In this document: positions 9,247 to 17,926 of the stretch, one piece after another
Layout of the letters: each line of letters starts with the position of its first letter
How positions within the stretch are numbered: position 1 is the first letter of the stretch
Source of the DNA: Paenibacillus sp. FSL R10-2782
Lineage (GTDB): Bacteria; Bacillota; Bacilli; Paenibacillales; Paenibacillaceae
NCBI RefSeq assembly: GCF_038592985.1
Contig: NZ_CP151951.1
Span: 3,897,001-3,961,000 of the forward strand
Length of the DNA: 64,000 nucleotides
Reading direction: 5' to 3'
Translations under genes and position numbers: made by a program
The notes under the pieces: model-generated
Databases searched by the model: none
The model's input: the letters and a program-made list of their open reading frames with translations, nothing else
What the model was told of the DNA's origin: nothing

Positions 9247-9647
9247 ATTTGGGGCCCCCCCTTTGTTCAGTCCATTTGAGTTTGAGTGTTTCATTGAGGT
9301 AGACGGAATTGTGTATCAAAAGGATACGGTCGTTTAATGGTTTTATTGTAACAAGTAAAATAAACAAAAAACAGCTGAAACCTCACATCTACCTCTGTCC
9401 AAATGAATGTCGATTTTTCGCAAATAAAGGAAGTTTCAATTCATCAAACGAGTGTCTATAGTCTCACTGACTTTATTCCTACTTCTGAACATATGTAAAT
9501 TTTTATTTAAAAGAACAAATGGGGTTTACACACGATAATAATCCTAAACCCTACGAAAATAGCCCTCAGAGGTTAGAGTATCCTAGGTTCGGGATAATCC
9601 TGATGATGCCAAGTTAAAGCTTTTGGAGCTTTTCCTTCGCATTTAGA
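9247..9647. other. gene-free gap between sigma-factor gene and the accessory cluster
   Basis: About 400 AT-rich bases. I see no ORF with a ribosome-binding site and no clear terminator for the minus-strand cluster that ends at 9648. Presumably it holds the ECF-clpP promoter. Confidence 0.4.
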
Positions 9648-10424
9648 CTAATCCACAATCATTCGTCCGGCTCCGCCACCTTGCCAACGCCCTGCTGTGC
9701 GTTTCCCCCGTCCAGCGCCTTCCATAATAAGAACTAACTGTCTGTGAAGCTGTACCTGGGAATAGTCTCTGTATTCCGCACCGCTTCGGTTTGCAATGTA
9801 ATGCTGGATTGATTCTCTGTCCACGGCTTCCAGGTTCAGGCACATAAGCGCAAACATACAATCCATCGGATCGGTTGTGCCGCTTTTAAGCAGCTCCGAT
9901 GCGAAGTAACGCATCGTCTCCGGACGCAATGTACTCTGCTTCACACCTGCAAAGGGAGCATGAATATCGCTCCATGTATTGAATTCGGTAGCCATGTCAG
10001 CAAAATCCTGATAGTCCGAGCGAAGCACGGCTCCATCTTTGAGCTTAAACCTGCCCAGCTCCAGCTCATCCAGACCCAGCTCTGGCTCATCCTCCAGCAC
10101 AATATCCGCATGATGAACCGTGAAATCCGGTCGATCCGTTTGTTCCATAAATAGGAGCCTCAACACCGACAGCCGCCCCGTAGCCTTATATGGCACTTCC
10201 TGCTCTTGCTCCAGCAGGTACAGCCTGCCCTTGTGCTTTACAATGCCTCTGCCAATGGTCAGCGTGTGCTCCCCGACAGTGACGTTCATCCCGGTAATAA
10301 TGCCATCCGAATAATCCTGATACCGGATATCCAGAAAACTGCGAGGATAATCTCGCAGATTTTCCAGCATCTCGGTTTTAAGAATACGGCCTTTCTCAAA
10401 CTTCGGAACGATATGGGTTAACAT
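9648..10424 (-). CDS. fibre / TssK-shoulder-like protein of the accessory cluster
   Basis: A 258-residue cytoplasmic protein with no certain family. The first 110 residues are beta-rich (KGRILKTEMLENLRDYPR, YQDYSDGIITGMNVT, IGRGIVKHKGRLYLL). They have the rhythm of the trimeric shoulder domain found at the start of phage receptor-binding proteins and T6SS TssK. The second half is helical and Cys/Met containing (DPMDCMFALMCLN), and the last 25 residues are Gly/Arg-rich. AAGGAGGG precedes the ATG, and the upstream 51-residue gene stops 13 bases earlier. It is last in the minus-strand cluster. The structural reading is inference from pattern only. Confidence 0.6.
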   Translation of the reverse strand: MLTHIVPKFEKGRILKTEMLENLRDYPRSFLDIRYQDYSDGIITGMNVTVGEHTLTIGRGIVKHKGRLYLLEQEQEVPYKATGRLSVLRLLFMEQTDRPDFTVHHADIVLEDEPELGLDELELGRFKLKDGAVLRSDYQDFADMATEFNTWSDIHAPFAGVKQSTLRPETMRYFASELLKSGTTDPMDCMFALMCLNLEAVDRESIQHYIANRSGAEYRDYSQVQLHRQLVLIMEGAGRGKRTAGRWQGGGAGRMIVD

Positions 10425-10437
10425 GGTTGCCCTCCTT

Positions 10438-10593
10438 TCACAATTCTTCTTTATTCAGAGGAACAGACAGCCGATTCACACCGGGCGCAGGAGGCGGAAC
10501 AGTAACTCCATCACCGGTGGGCTGAGCTTTACTTCCTCCGAGTAATCCAGTAAACAGACGAAAATTCTTTTCTAAAAATCTGCGTATATCCAT
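10438..10593 (-). CDS. 51-residue protein, unrecognised
   Basis: A short gene with a strong ribosome-binding site (AGGGGGAG, 5 bases before ATG 10591-10593). Its TGA stop lies just before the ribosome-binding site of the fibre-like gene, giving translational coupling. The product starts MDIRRFLEKNFRLFTGLLGG and continues with a Pro-rich segment (VTVPPPAPGVNRLSVPLNKEEL). Amphipathic N-terminal helix then an extended tail: possibly a small tether or adaptor. Homologues not recognised; reality of the gene is supported by signals and context. Confidence 0.6.
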   Translation of the reverse strand: MDIRRFLEKNFRLFTGLLGGSKAQPTGDGVTVPPPAPGVNRLSVPLNKEEL

Positions 10594-10652
10594 CGTGCTC
10601 CCCCTGATTGAAAACTGTGATACATTAGAATTTTAAGATCTATTTATCTGCC

Positions 10653-11165
10653 TTACATCCCGGCTCCCCGCTCGGCCTGCTCACGCAGGATATGATTCAG
10701 CTCACGTTTGTCCACGACGTAGGTACGAGCGATCAGATCGTGAAGGGCTTGTTTTCTAGCTGTGAAGGCTGTCATGATAAAGCCGATGCACAGAATGATA
10801 GCGGATATAAACTTACTCCAATGGCGGGCACTGGCACGTCCAAAGCTGAGCCTCTGGTTAAACTCATCAACCACGATGATCCCGAGAGCCAGCTTGCCCA
10901 CGGAGGCTTTGCATTTGGAAGATTCCATAATCGCATGATACAGCCACATTACACCCCAATTAAGCAAAGTCTGCCCAACCATCTTCATGGTGAAAATAGG
11001 GGGCGATCCGTCTGTGAGTAAAGAGGTTGCCGCCGAAGAAGACCCCCAGTCCCCAATGGCTTGAATCACAAACCAGATCAGACCCAGAATCATAAACACG
11101 AACCACATCAACAGATTGTCAATAATACTCGCCAAAACCCGTTTCCAAAAACCTGCGTATAACAT
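10653..11165 (-). CDS. RDD-family membrane protein
   Basis: A 170-residue integral membrane protein of the RDD family. GFWKRVLASIIDNLLMWFVFMILGLIWF carries the Arg...Asp signature in helix 1. A second helix lies in NWGVMWLYHAIME, followed by KASVGKLALGIIVV, and a third near KFISAIILCIGFIMTAF. The tail has ARKQALHDLIARTYVV, the typical RDD C-terminal motif. RDD proteins are small membrane components often thought to transport or anchor; none is well defined. Within this cluster it is the only polytopic membrane protein, so it may anchor the assembly. That role is inference. Confidence 0.85.
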   Translation of the reverse strand: MLYAGFWKRVLASIIDNLLMWFVFMILGLIWFVIQAIGDWGSSSAATSLLTDGSPPIFTMKMVGQTLLNWGVMWLYHAIMESSKCKASVGKLALGIIVVDEFNQRLSFGRASARHWSKFISAIILCIGFIMTAFTARKQALHDLIARTYVVDKRELNHILREQAERGAGM

Positions 11166-11269
11166 ATTACATCCTCCATATATTATATTTATATTCCACG
11201 ATGTTTCATGGTATTTCGCACTTCATAGTGTCTTCGTATCGCGCTGTGTGCTGTCTCTGTTGGCCTGTC

Positions 11270-13921
11270 CTACTTCGTGCCGTCAAAAAAATCCAGCTCG
11301 GAGAGATCGTTTTCGAAGGCAAAAAAGCGTTTGGGCCCCAGATGCAGCAATTCATCCCGGCGGGTAATCGGCACCACGTAAAAGCCCCAACGGCTGTCAC
11401 CTGCAAAAACAAAATATTTCGTCTCGCCGTTGCGAATAGAGTCGGTATCATCCTGCGGAATATCCCGGCCGTACAGCACGGCAATTTCCTCATACGGCAT
11501 CGGCTCAAAGGCTTCTGGCCGACTGCGGTACACATGGCGCTGACGCAGCTTGCCACCATTCGCCGTCAGAAAAAATTCTACCTCAGCGGCATGGGACGGC
11601 CTGGAAATAGAGCCTCGCACGCGGTTGCTTTCCAAGCTCGCAATCAGCTCCTTCTCGCGCCCCGTATGCGTCCATGCGCTGACGGTATACGGAATGGCTG
11701 GAATATGATTGGTAATGACAGGCTCAATCGTGCCCATTTTTTTGGCGTTCAGATAACGGATAGCGCCGCGCAGACAGGCCATTTTCAGCTCAGGCACCCG
11801 ACTCAGGTCCTCCGCCTTCTGACGGAACTCAATACTGCGCCCCGGCACAAATTCCTTGAGCGCCTCACGAAACACATCAATTCGGCAGGACTGCCCAGTC
11901 AGCTTGATAATCGAATAATCCTGCAAGCGCCCCTCCTGATAAAAATCATCCAGAAACTTGCGCACAATATTATAGATATCTGCCTTGAGAAGCTGCTGTA
12001 TTTCACGGATATTGAACACTACATCAGGCAATCCATATTCATCACGAAAACGTCCATTTTCGATGACTGAAACCAGCCAACGATCCATCACGGCAATGTT
12101 CAGATCACTTTCAGATGAAAATACCTGCTCGGATTCAAAGCGGCTGCGCAGGATGCCTGTGCGTAAGAAAAATTCCTTTTTCATATTTTCCGCCGCGCTC
12201 CACAGCAGATGAAAATTGCTTAGCACCCGCTGATATTCATCCCGTGTGGCATGCTCGTACTGCTTGAATGCCGTAGGCAGGATGGCCTCTGCCTCTCGAT
12301 AACGTTCCTCCAGTCCCGCATACACGGCATCTACGCCAAACTCATCCACATGGCGGTACAAATCCCCGGAAGGAATGCCAATCAAGGCATCAATATCGGT
12401 GTCAGGCAACCGCGTTTCCGCAGCATAATAGCCTGCAAACACAATTTTCATGAACTGCATAATCCGATACGTCAGATTGTTTCCACCAAAATTGGTATCC
12501 CCATTTTCATACGTGGTGTGAATATCCAGCTTATAGGCAATGCGTCCATCCTCAATGCGGAATCGGCAGGATGATAAATCCGTTGTACCTCCACCGCAAT
12601 CAATGACAAGGGCCTGATATTCCTCTCCGTCCGCAAACGTTCCTCGTTCCATCTGGTCTGCCAGTGTATTGTATAGCACAGCCAGCCCTTCATCCAGCGC
12701 ATCCTCTGCTTCAATCCGGTAATCCGGTAAAATATCGCTAAACATCTCGATAAACTGCGGCTGTAGCTTGACGGGTGCCGAAAAATGCAGGTTACGAAAC
12801 CGGCACTTAAATTGCTGCTCGGCTGTCGCAATCACATAGCGGATAAAAGCCGCTAAAATTTCGCTGCGGGAAGCGGTCGCCGTATTTCCCTCGGAATCCA
12901 TTAATTCCTCAGTTCGCTTATAGTCATTTACCCAGCGCTTGATGCCCCGCAGTACCGTCGCCCGGCTGCCCGCTACATCCGTTCCACGCAGTGCTTCCTC
13001 TCCGAATACGTATACAATATGCTCCGGGTTAGAGCAGTCCGCGACACGAATGGCGGTCGGCAGCACTTCGATCCAATCCCCCTCTGCTCCCTCCGGGCCG
13101 GGGAAGGACACATAGTTGATCGCGTTCAGCCGTACCGTGCTGCTCATGCCCGCATCCGGGGCAGTAACATAGGAACTATCCAGATATGCGCCTGCCGTGG
13201 TGTTCGAGGTGCCAAAATCAACCGCCAATACTGCATCTGTCGTTTCAGTACCGCGAATGATCAGCTCAGCCACCGGAATACGTTGACCTTGAAGCTTCAA
13301 TGGCAGCATCGGCTTATCTCCATAGTAGAGGTTATAAAAATATTCCGATTCCTGTCTTCGCAAAAACAGCAGACTGTAATTATGGTTGGCCGTCTCCCGC
13401 AGTTCAGCGTCGAGATGGCGGGAAAGGTAATATACGCCTGTCCGTCCCTCGTCCTTCACCAAATTCAAAACACCGCATAGTTCGCCTACCGCATTCACTA
13501 GAAGCACATTAGACGCGTTCAGCCAAGGCAGGTCGGATTCAATCCGATAATTGTCCATACGACCTGTCCGCACACCCTGATACAGCGTGATTTTGGCGGG
13601 AACCCGGATACCGCCGCTCTCCTGCCGACGGTCATTCCAATTTCGCCGCAATGCCGATTCGATGCGCTCGAAGCCGCCGGGGTTGGGCCGGGTAATGAGC
13701 AGATGCTCCTCTGCACTCCGAAACCGCAAAATGACGCGAATCAACTCCTCACGTGCCAGACGATTAGCAAAGCCCTCGACCAGCCGCTCCTTATCGCATA
13801 TCCCGCGTAGCTGAAAGGTCGTCATTTGCTCTAGCTCCGCCCGCGTGTATTTCGCCGTGAAGCGAATGCCTTTTCGATCGGTGAGCGGGTCAAGCAGCCT
13901 GTATGTATAGGATCCGTTCAT
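11270..13921 (-). CDS. Hsp70/actin-fold ATPase with N-terminal SAP-like segment
   Basis: An 883-residue cytoplasmic chaperone-like ATPase. Residues about 28-68 form a SAP/HeH-like helix-extension-helix (LEQMTTFQLRGICDKERLV). The actin/Hsp70 ATPase begins near 230: phosphate-1 is AVDFGTSNTTAG (D235-G239), phosphate-2 is VIDCGGGTTDLS (D441-D448), and an adenosine-type motif is seen in IIKLTGQSCRIDVFREAL. Long helical insertions lie between these, and a C-terminal region of about 130 residues is beta-rich and unlike the DnaK substrate domain. A J-domain gene sits in the same cluster, suggesting a DnaK/DnaJ-type pair for assembling cluster products. ATPase fold is firm; client is unknown. Confidence 0.82.
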   Translation of the reverse strand: MNGSYTYRLLDPLTDRKGIRFTAKYTRAELEQMTTFQLRGICDKERLVEGFANRLAREELIRVILRFRSAEEHLLITRPNPGGFERIESALRRNWNDRRQESGGIRVPAKITLYQGVRTGRMDNYRIESDLPWLNASNVLLVNAVGELCGVLNLVKDEGRTGVYYLSRHLDAELRETANHNYSLLFLRRQESEYFYNLYYGDKPMLPLKLQGQRIPVAELIIRGTETTDAVLAVDFGTSNTTAGAYLDSSYVTAPDAGMSSTVRLNAINYVSFPGPEGAEGDWIEVLPTAIRVADCSNPEHIVYVFGEEALRGTDVAGSRATVLRGIKRWVNDYKRTEELMDSEGNTATASRSEILAAFIRYVIATAEQQFKCRFRNLHFSAPVKLQPQFIEMFSDILPDYRIEAEDALDEGLAVLYNTLADQMERGTFADGEEYQALVIDCGGGTTDLSSCRFRIEDGRIAYKLDIHTTYENGDTNFGGNNLTYRIMQFMKIVFAGYYAAETRLPDTDIDALIGIPSGDLYRHVDEFGVDAVYAGLEERYREAEAILPTAFKQYEHATRDEYQRVLSNFHLLWSAAENMKKEFFLRTGILRSRFESEQVFSSESDLNIAVMDRWLVSVIENGRFRDEYGLPDVVFNIREIQQLLKADIYNIVRKFLDDFYQEGRLQDYSIIKLTGQSCRIDVFREALKEFVPGRSIEFRQKAEDLSRVPELKMACLRGAIRYLNAKKMGTIEPVITNHIPAIPYTVSAWTHTGREKELIASLESNRVRGSISRPSHAAEVEFFLTANGGKLRQRHVYRSRPEAFEPMPYEEIAVLYGRDIPQDDTDSIRNGETKYFVFAGDSRWGFYVVPITRRDELLHLGPKRFFAFENDLSELDFFDGTK

Positions 13922-13952
13922 CGTTCACATGTCCTTTCTCTGCCATTTGGCC

Positions 13953-14648
13953 TTAATAGAGGGCAATAGCGTCTATTTTCATCGTCGGGTCTGCCTCCAA
14001 AATACCGAAATGACGTGTCCAATACAGCTCAATCGTAAAACGCGCCGGAAGAAACAGGTCCAGAATTAAATCCGCTTTAATCCGTGACAACTGCGTTTCC
14101 TTCTGACCGATATAGATAAGCAATTCGTCCTTTTCCTCACAATTGGTGTAAATGATCGAGCGGTGGAAAACGCGGCGCATCGTTTCTTTTAGCAAATGTA
14201 CAGCTTCCCCCGTCTCATACAGCCGCAGCAACCCTTCGGCAATCGCATCCTGCTCCTCACGGTTTAACTGCGCAAAGCTTTCCTTCACCTTCGGGCCAAA
14301 GATGCCATTTTCGATGTCACGCTGAACAAACTGAATATGGTACTCCCGCCGATTCATCCCTTGATACAGATCCGTTTCGGCCAGAAAATGCATCATAATA
14401 TCGAACAGCGACTCTCTCAGCTCTAGGTACTCTTCAGCATCCGGCGGAAACAGGTCCCGAAAAATAGAATAAAAGCGGTAGTACGGATTGATTTCCACCA
14501 CCTGCTCCAGCTCAGATGTATTCAGCTCGGTCAGACTCAGCTCCATATACGGGGAGTAGCTGACAGCGGGTACAAACCGGAAGCTGTTCACATCTAACTC
14601 CTGTTCCCTCGCGCGCATGAGCAAATCCCAGACGTAATTCACAGCCAT
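13953..14648 (-). CDS. unrecognised protein of the accessory cluster (231 residues)
   Basis: I do not recognise this 231-residue soluble protein. It begins MAVNYVWDLLMRAREQELDVNSFRFVP. It is predominantly helical (DLFPPDAEEYLELRESLFDIMMHFLAE; NREEQDAIAEGLLRLYETGEAVHLLKETMRRVF) and ends in a strand-rich segment (IKADLILDLFLPARFTIELYWTRHFGI). Its ATG overlaps the stop of the upstream 439-residue gene by 10 bases, so the two are translationally coupled and probably interact. In a contractile-apparatus model they would be baseplate or adaptor partners, but no motif proves this. Confidence 0.65.
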   Translation of the reverse strand: MAVNYVWDLLMRAREQELDVNSFRFVPAVSYSPYMELSLTELNTSELEQVVEINPYYRFYSIFRDLFPPDAEEYLELRESLFDIMMHFLAETDLYQGMNRREYHIQFVQRDIENGIFGPKVKESFAQLNREEQDAIAEGLLRLYETGEAVHLLKETMRRVFHRSIIYTNCEEKDELLIYIGQKETQLSRIKADLILDLFLPARFTIELYWTRHFGILEADPTMKIDAIALY

Positions 14649-15958
14649 TCTCCTTTACACTTGTACTCCGGGAAATACATCTGCACTTCCGACACCAGAA
14701 AGCTCAGTAAGTCAGATAAAATGTAGGCAGGAAATGTGGACGAAGCATCCGCAGAACCGTGTCTAAACGCCAATCGCATGATCTGCTTGCCTTCCTCCGT
14801 CCGTACGTTGTCACTGACAAACGGATTTAATGGATACGTCCGGGTTTTGGATAAAAGCTTGCTCACATCATTTCGGCCTGTGCCTCCCCAAATGTCCACA
14901 CGCTCCAATTCCAATCCCTGTGCAGCTTCAAAAGAGTGTACAATGCGTGTAATTTCGGCTTTGGCCCTGACAATCACGGCCTGTTTCCCAGCATACCGTC
15001 CCAAAAAGCTGTCCTGCCGCCGATTGGACAACACTGGATAGGTCTGACGACTGAGCCTCGTTGAGACGGGCTTGGTAACCTTCAATACATTCCATTCGCC
15101 GGACTTATCACGTGGCGTGACAATCGTCAGTTCCTCTTCCGTACGCTTGATATACCGGATATCGCCTTCCACTCCGTCAATCAGGTAGCCGTGCTCAGGT
15201 CCTGTTTTACGTAGAGGAAGCACATGCTCATAATTCACATGATCTATAGCCGGTATGGGGAAACCACTGTTTTTCAAAGACAGTCGTTCAATGTTCCAAA
15301 GTGGAAAAACATCCACCTTCTTAAAACTGTCGAATTCCTCCAATGAGATCGTAATTTCGTGAATTTCCTCATCGGCGGAAGGCTGACCTTCTCCTCCAAC
15401 CAGCACGCAATCGACAAATTTATAAGCGTACGGGTGATTAATCGTTTTCCATGGCATTCCATTTTGCATGAACATCAGATACAGCTTCTCAATCTCCAAA
15501 ATATAAGAACGGTTGTGCTCCAGACGAAACCGAATCGGATAGCTTCCGGTTTCCGTTACAAGCGTTCCCTCGAAAACCCGTTTGCTGCGGACAAGCGCGG
15601 TGATCTGATCGGTCTCCATCTCCAGAAAAAGAGTAAAGAGCGGCAACGCCCCGCCTTCCCGAACGACCTCTGCCACGCGGCTGATGTCCATCACCTTGTC
15701 CTTGGTATCTGACGGCAACACCGGATATAAAAATTCATGAATCGGATCATAGTCCTCACGTGATGTCAATGACACGTACACGTCAAACTTCTCTTCCGTA
15801 TTCTCAATTTCCTCAAATACCCGCCGTTCCAGCTGGCGGGTCATTTCTTCCTGATATTCGACGAGGTTCATAAACACCCCCGCCATCATATTTTTCAGCA
15901 AACGTCTCTGCTCCAGATCGTCCATCTTGCTCAAACGGTCCTGCACCAGCTCTTTCAC
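14639..15958 (-). CDS. unrecognised beta-rich protein of the accessory cluster (439 residues)
   Basis: A 439-residue soluble protein not assigned to any family by eye. It opens with a helical, charged stretch (KELVQDRLSKMDDLEQRRLLKNMMAGVFMNLVEYQEEMTRQLERRVF). A long mixed alpha/beta body follows (IRFRLEHNRSYILEIEKLYLMFM; DVFPLWNIERLSLKNSG; YLIDGVEGDIRYIKRTEEELTIVTP). It ends near a helix and short strand (LSDLLSFLVSEVQMYFPEYK). No signal peptide or membrane segment. Overlap with the next gene (10 bases) indicates tight coupling. A baseplate-wedge role is a hypothesis worth a structural search. Confidence 0.65.
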   Translation of the reverse strand: MKELVQDRLSKMDDLEQRRLLKNMMAGVFMNLVEYQEEMTRQLERRVFEEIENTEEKFDVYVSLTSREDYDPIHEFLYPVLPSDTKDKVMDISRVAEVVREGGALPLFTLFLEMETDQITALVRSKRVFEGTLVTETGSYPIRFRLEHNRSYILEIEKLYLMFMQNGMPWKTINHPYAYKFVDCVLVGGEGQPSADEEIHEITISLEEFDSFKKVDVFPLWNIERLSLKNSGFPIPAIDHVNYEHVLPLRKTGPEHGYLIDGVEGDIRYIKRTEEELTIVTPRDKSGEWNVLKVTKPVSTRLSRQTYPVLSNRRQDSFLGRYAGKQAVIVRAKAEITRIVHSFEAAQGLELERVDIWGGTGRNDVSKLLSKTRTYPLNPFVSDNVRTEEGKQIMRLAFRHGSADASSTFPAYILSDLLSFLVSEVQMYFPEYKCKGEWL

Positions 15959-16005
15959 GACGTCTCACTCCTTCCCGGCTCCAGCATTCATTGAACATGA
16001 AAACC

Positions 16006-17904
16006 TTAACTTCCGTTCGCAGTCGCCTGATTCTGACTGCCTGAATCAGATGCACCCTCTGCCTTGGAAGCAGAATCAGCAGTTCCTTGCTCCTTACTGG
16101 CGGGTGCCTTCGTCGAAGAGGCATTCCCATCACTCGTACTACCACTCTTCGTAGCTGAAGAAGCTTCCTTCTTCGCGGCTGCTGAGTCCGCTGATTTCAT
16201 TGTTGCAGCGTTACCCGTAGCTGTTGCAGCCTTGGTTTGCGATGCTGTAGCAGGGGGCGCAGCAGCCGAAGCCGCGGCTTCGTCCGTTATGTCCCCCTCG
16301 CCCGTATCGTTCAGCGCTCCGTCAGATCCTGCCGCTCCAGCAGCAAGCTGACCATTTTTCTGCTGGTCCGCGCTCTGTTTCTCCTCTGCCTTCGCAATAC
16401 TCCGCTCCAGTGCCAGCACACTTTCCAGCTTGCCGATTTCCTGATAAATCTCCTGTGCCCCGCTATAAGCGTCAATGGCTCCTTCATAATCCAGGTCCTT
16501 CATCAGCCGATCCCCTCTGGCTTGGAGCTTGCCAGCCTGAATTTCCTTGAGCTGCTGCTGGATGACCGTCATTTTATCATTAGTCTCGGTAATCTTTTTC
16601 TCCAGCTCTTTTTGCGCAGATGTATAACCGGATTCCATCGCAGCCTTATTCGCCTTCGTATACAGCTTGAGCGCACTCGCGTAATCTCCGCCCTGAAATT
16701 TCAAATCTCCGTCCTTCATCCAGCTTGCCGTCTCGGCATAAGTATCGAGTTGATCGATTTTTTTCTCAATATCCTTCACATTAAATGGCGGGTACAGACC
16801 GGCACTTTTCCGCGCTTTATCATAGCTGGCTTCGGCTTTGGCAAAGTCTGCTTTTTCCACATATCCGTCTCCGTCAACCATAAGTTGAGATACTTTCTGC
16901 TCTGCCGTATACAGTCGCTTGTGAATCTTATCGTTAATTTTAACTGCCGCGTTTTTCGCTTCACTGTAGGACTTGAGCGCCTTCGCATAATCTCCTGCCC
17001 TGGCATAATCATCCGCGGCCTGAGCCGATTCGACCATCGTTTCCAGCGCAGCGGCCTTGTTCGCAGCCATACGGGCCAGGGTAATCCACGCCCCTGTGCC
17101 TGTAATCGCGAGAACAAGCAACGTAATCAAAATCCGTTTGATCAGCTTGCGGCGATTCTTAGGCTTTTCCTGAAAAATTTTGTTCACATAGATGGCGGCA
17201 GCCGTATAATTGTTCACCGCCCGGCGCTGCTTGCTCAGCAGAACCTCTTCCAGCGTATCCGTCAGCATGACCGGGTCCTTTGCTTCCTCCAGCGCACCCA
17301 GCATTTCCGCCAGTTCAACATCTTCCCACATCCCGGATGTGGCGAGCAGCATGACATCTCCATCTGCAAGCTGCGTCTTTTTGGCATAATGAGCATGAAC
17401 CCCATTCGGATTTCCCAGATACTCCAGCAGATTTCCTCGTTCCTCATGCGTGCTGGTCGCTTCGTCGGGAATACGTCCGTCATCCGCCAATGACTGAGCC
17501 AAGCTATGATCCTTACTGCGAAAATTAAGCCGTCCATTGCGAAAATGATACAGCCGCACATTTCCGCACGAAACGTATACCATTTTGTTGTAGTTGGTCA
17601 CCACCATGAGCAGACTGGCCTTGAGCCGTACACGACGGCTTTCGAATTGCAGCCATTCCTGCGCTTCATGCAGGTCTCTCATCAGGCGCCGCCTGGACAT
17701 GGAGGGCTTCTCCATGAAGTTTTCCAGTACCGTTTTGACAACCATTTCCGCGCTGCGCAGCTCCTGATCCGAATCCAGACCGTCTGCGAGAACATAACAG
17801 GCCATGTCGTCCGTCTCCATGAATGCAAAATAGTCCCGGTTGTCTATGTAAGAGCCCGCTTCCGACACAAAGGCGGTACTAAAATCGCTGTTGTCCTTGC
17901 GCAT
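16006..17904 (-). CDS. membrane-anchored degenerate PP2C with TPRs and Ala/Ser-rich tail
   Basis: A 632-residue protein. Residues 1-237 are a PP2C-type phosphatase domain that keeps D24 (NRDYF) and D41-G42 (LADG). It has TSG (189-191) in place of the SDG motif and N231-N232 in place of the final DN, so two metal-binding Asp are gone. A single membrane helix (about 258-277) follows a basic stretch (KPKNRRKLIKR). TPR-like helical repeats fill about 285-515 (YARAGDYAKALKSYSEAK, FQGGDYASALKLYTKANKA, DLDYEGAIDAYSGAQ). An Ala/Ser/Thr low-complexity tail fills about 520-632. The domain order implies a cytoplasmic phosphatase-like sensor and extracellular TPRs. Probably a pseudophosphatase scaffold. 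Confidence 0.75.
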   Translation of the reverse strand: MRKDNSDFSTAFVSEAGSYIDNRDYFAFMETDDMACYVLADGLDSDQELRSAEMVVKTVLENFMEKPSMSRRRLMRDLHEAQEWLQFESRRVRLKASLLMVVTNYNKMVYVSCGNVRLYHFRNGRLNFRSKDHSLAQSLADDGRIPDEATSTHEERGNLLEYLGNPNGVHAHYAKKTQLADGDVMLLATSGMWEDVELAEMLGALEEAKDPVMLTDTLEEVLLSKQRRAVNNYTAAAIYVNKIFQEKPKNRRKLIKRILITLLVLAITGTGAWITLARMAANKAAALETMVESAQAADDYARAGDYAKALKSYSEAKNAAVKINDKIHKRLYTAEQKVSQLMVDGDGYVEKADFAKAEASYDKARKSAGLYPPFNVKDIEKKIDQLDTYAETASWMKDGDLKFQGGDYASALKLYTKANKAAMESGYTSAQKELEKKITETNDKMTVIQQQLKEIQAGKLQARGDRLMKDLDYEGAIDAYSGAQEIYQEIGKLESVLALERSIAKAEEKQSADQQKNGQLAAGAAGSDGALNDTGEGDITDEAAASAAAPPATASQTKAATATGNAATMKSADSAAAKKEASSATKSGSTSDGNASSTKAPASKEQGTADSASKAEGASDSGSQNQATANGS

Positions 17905-17926
17905 CGCTACCCCCGTCTTTCTGGTT

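Noticed and set aside
11201..12070. Plus-strand open frame of about 289 codons
   Set aside because: Antisense to the Hsp70-like gene, no ribosome-binding site, no recognisable domains.
16237..17493. Plus-strand open frame of about 418 codons
   Set aside because: Antisense to the PP2C-TPR gene; composition follows the opposite strand's third-position bias and no start signals are seen.
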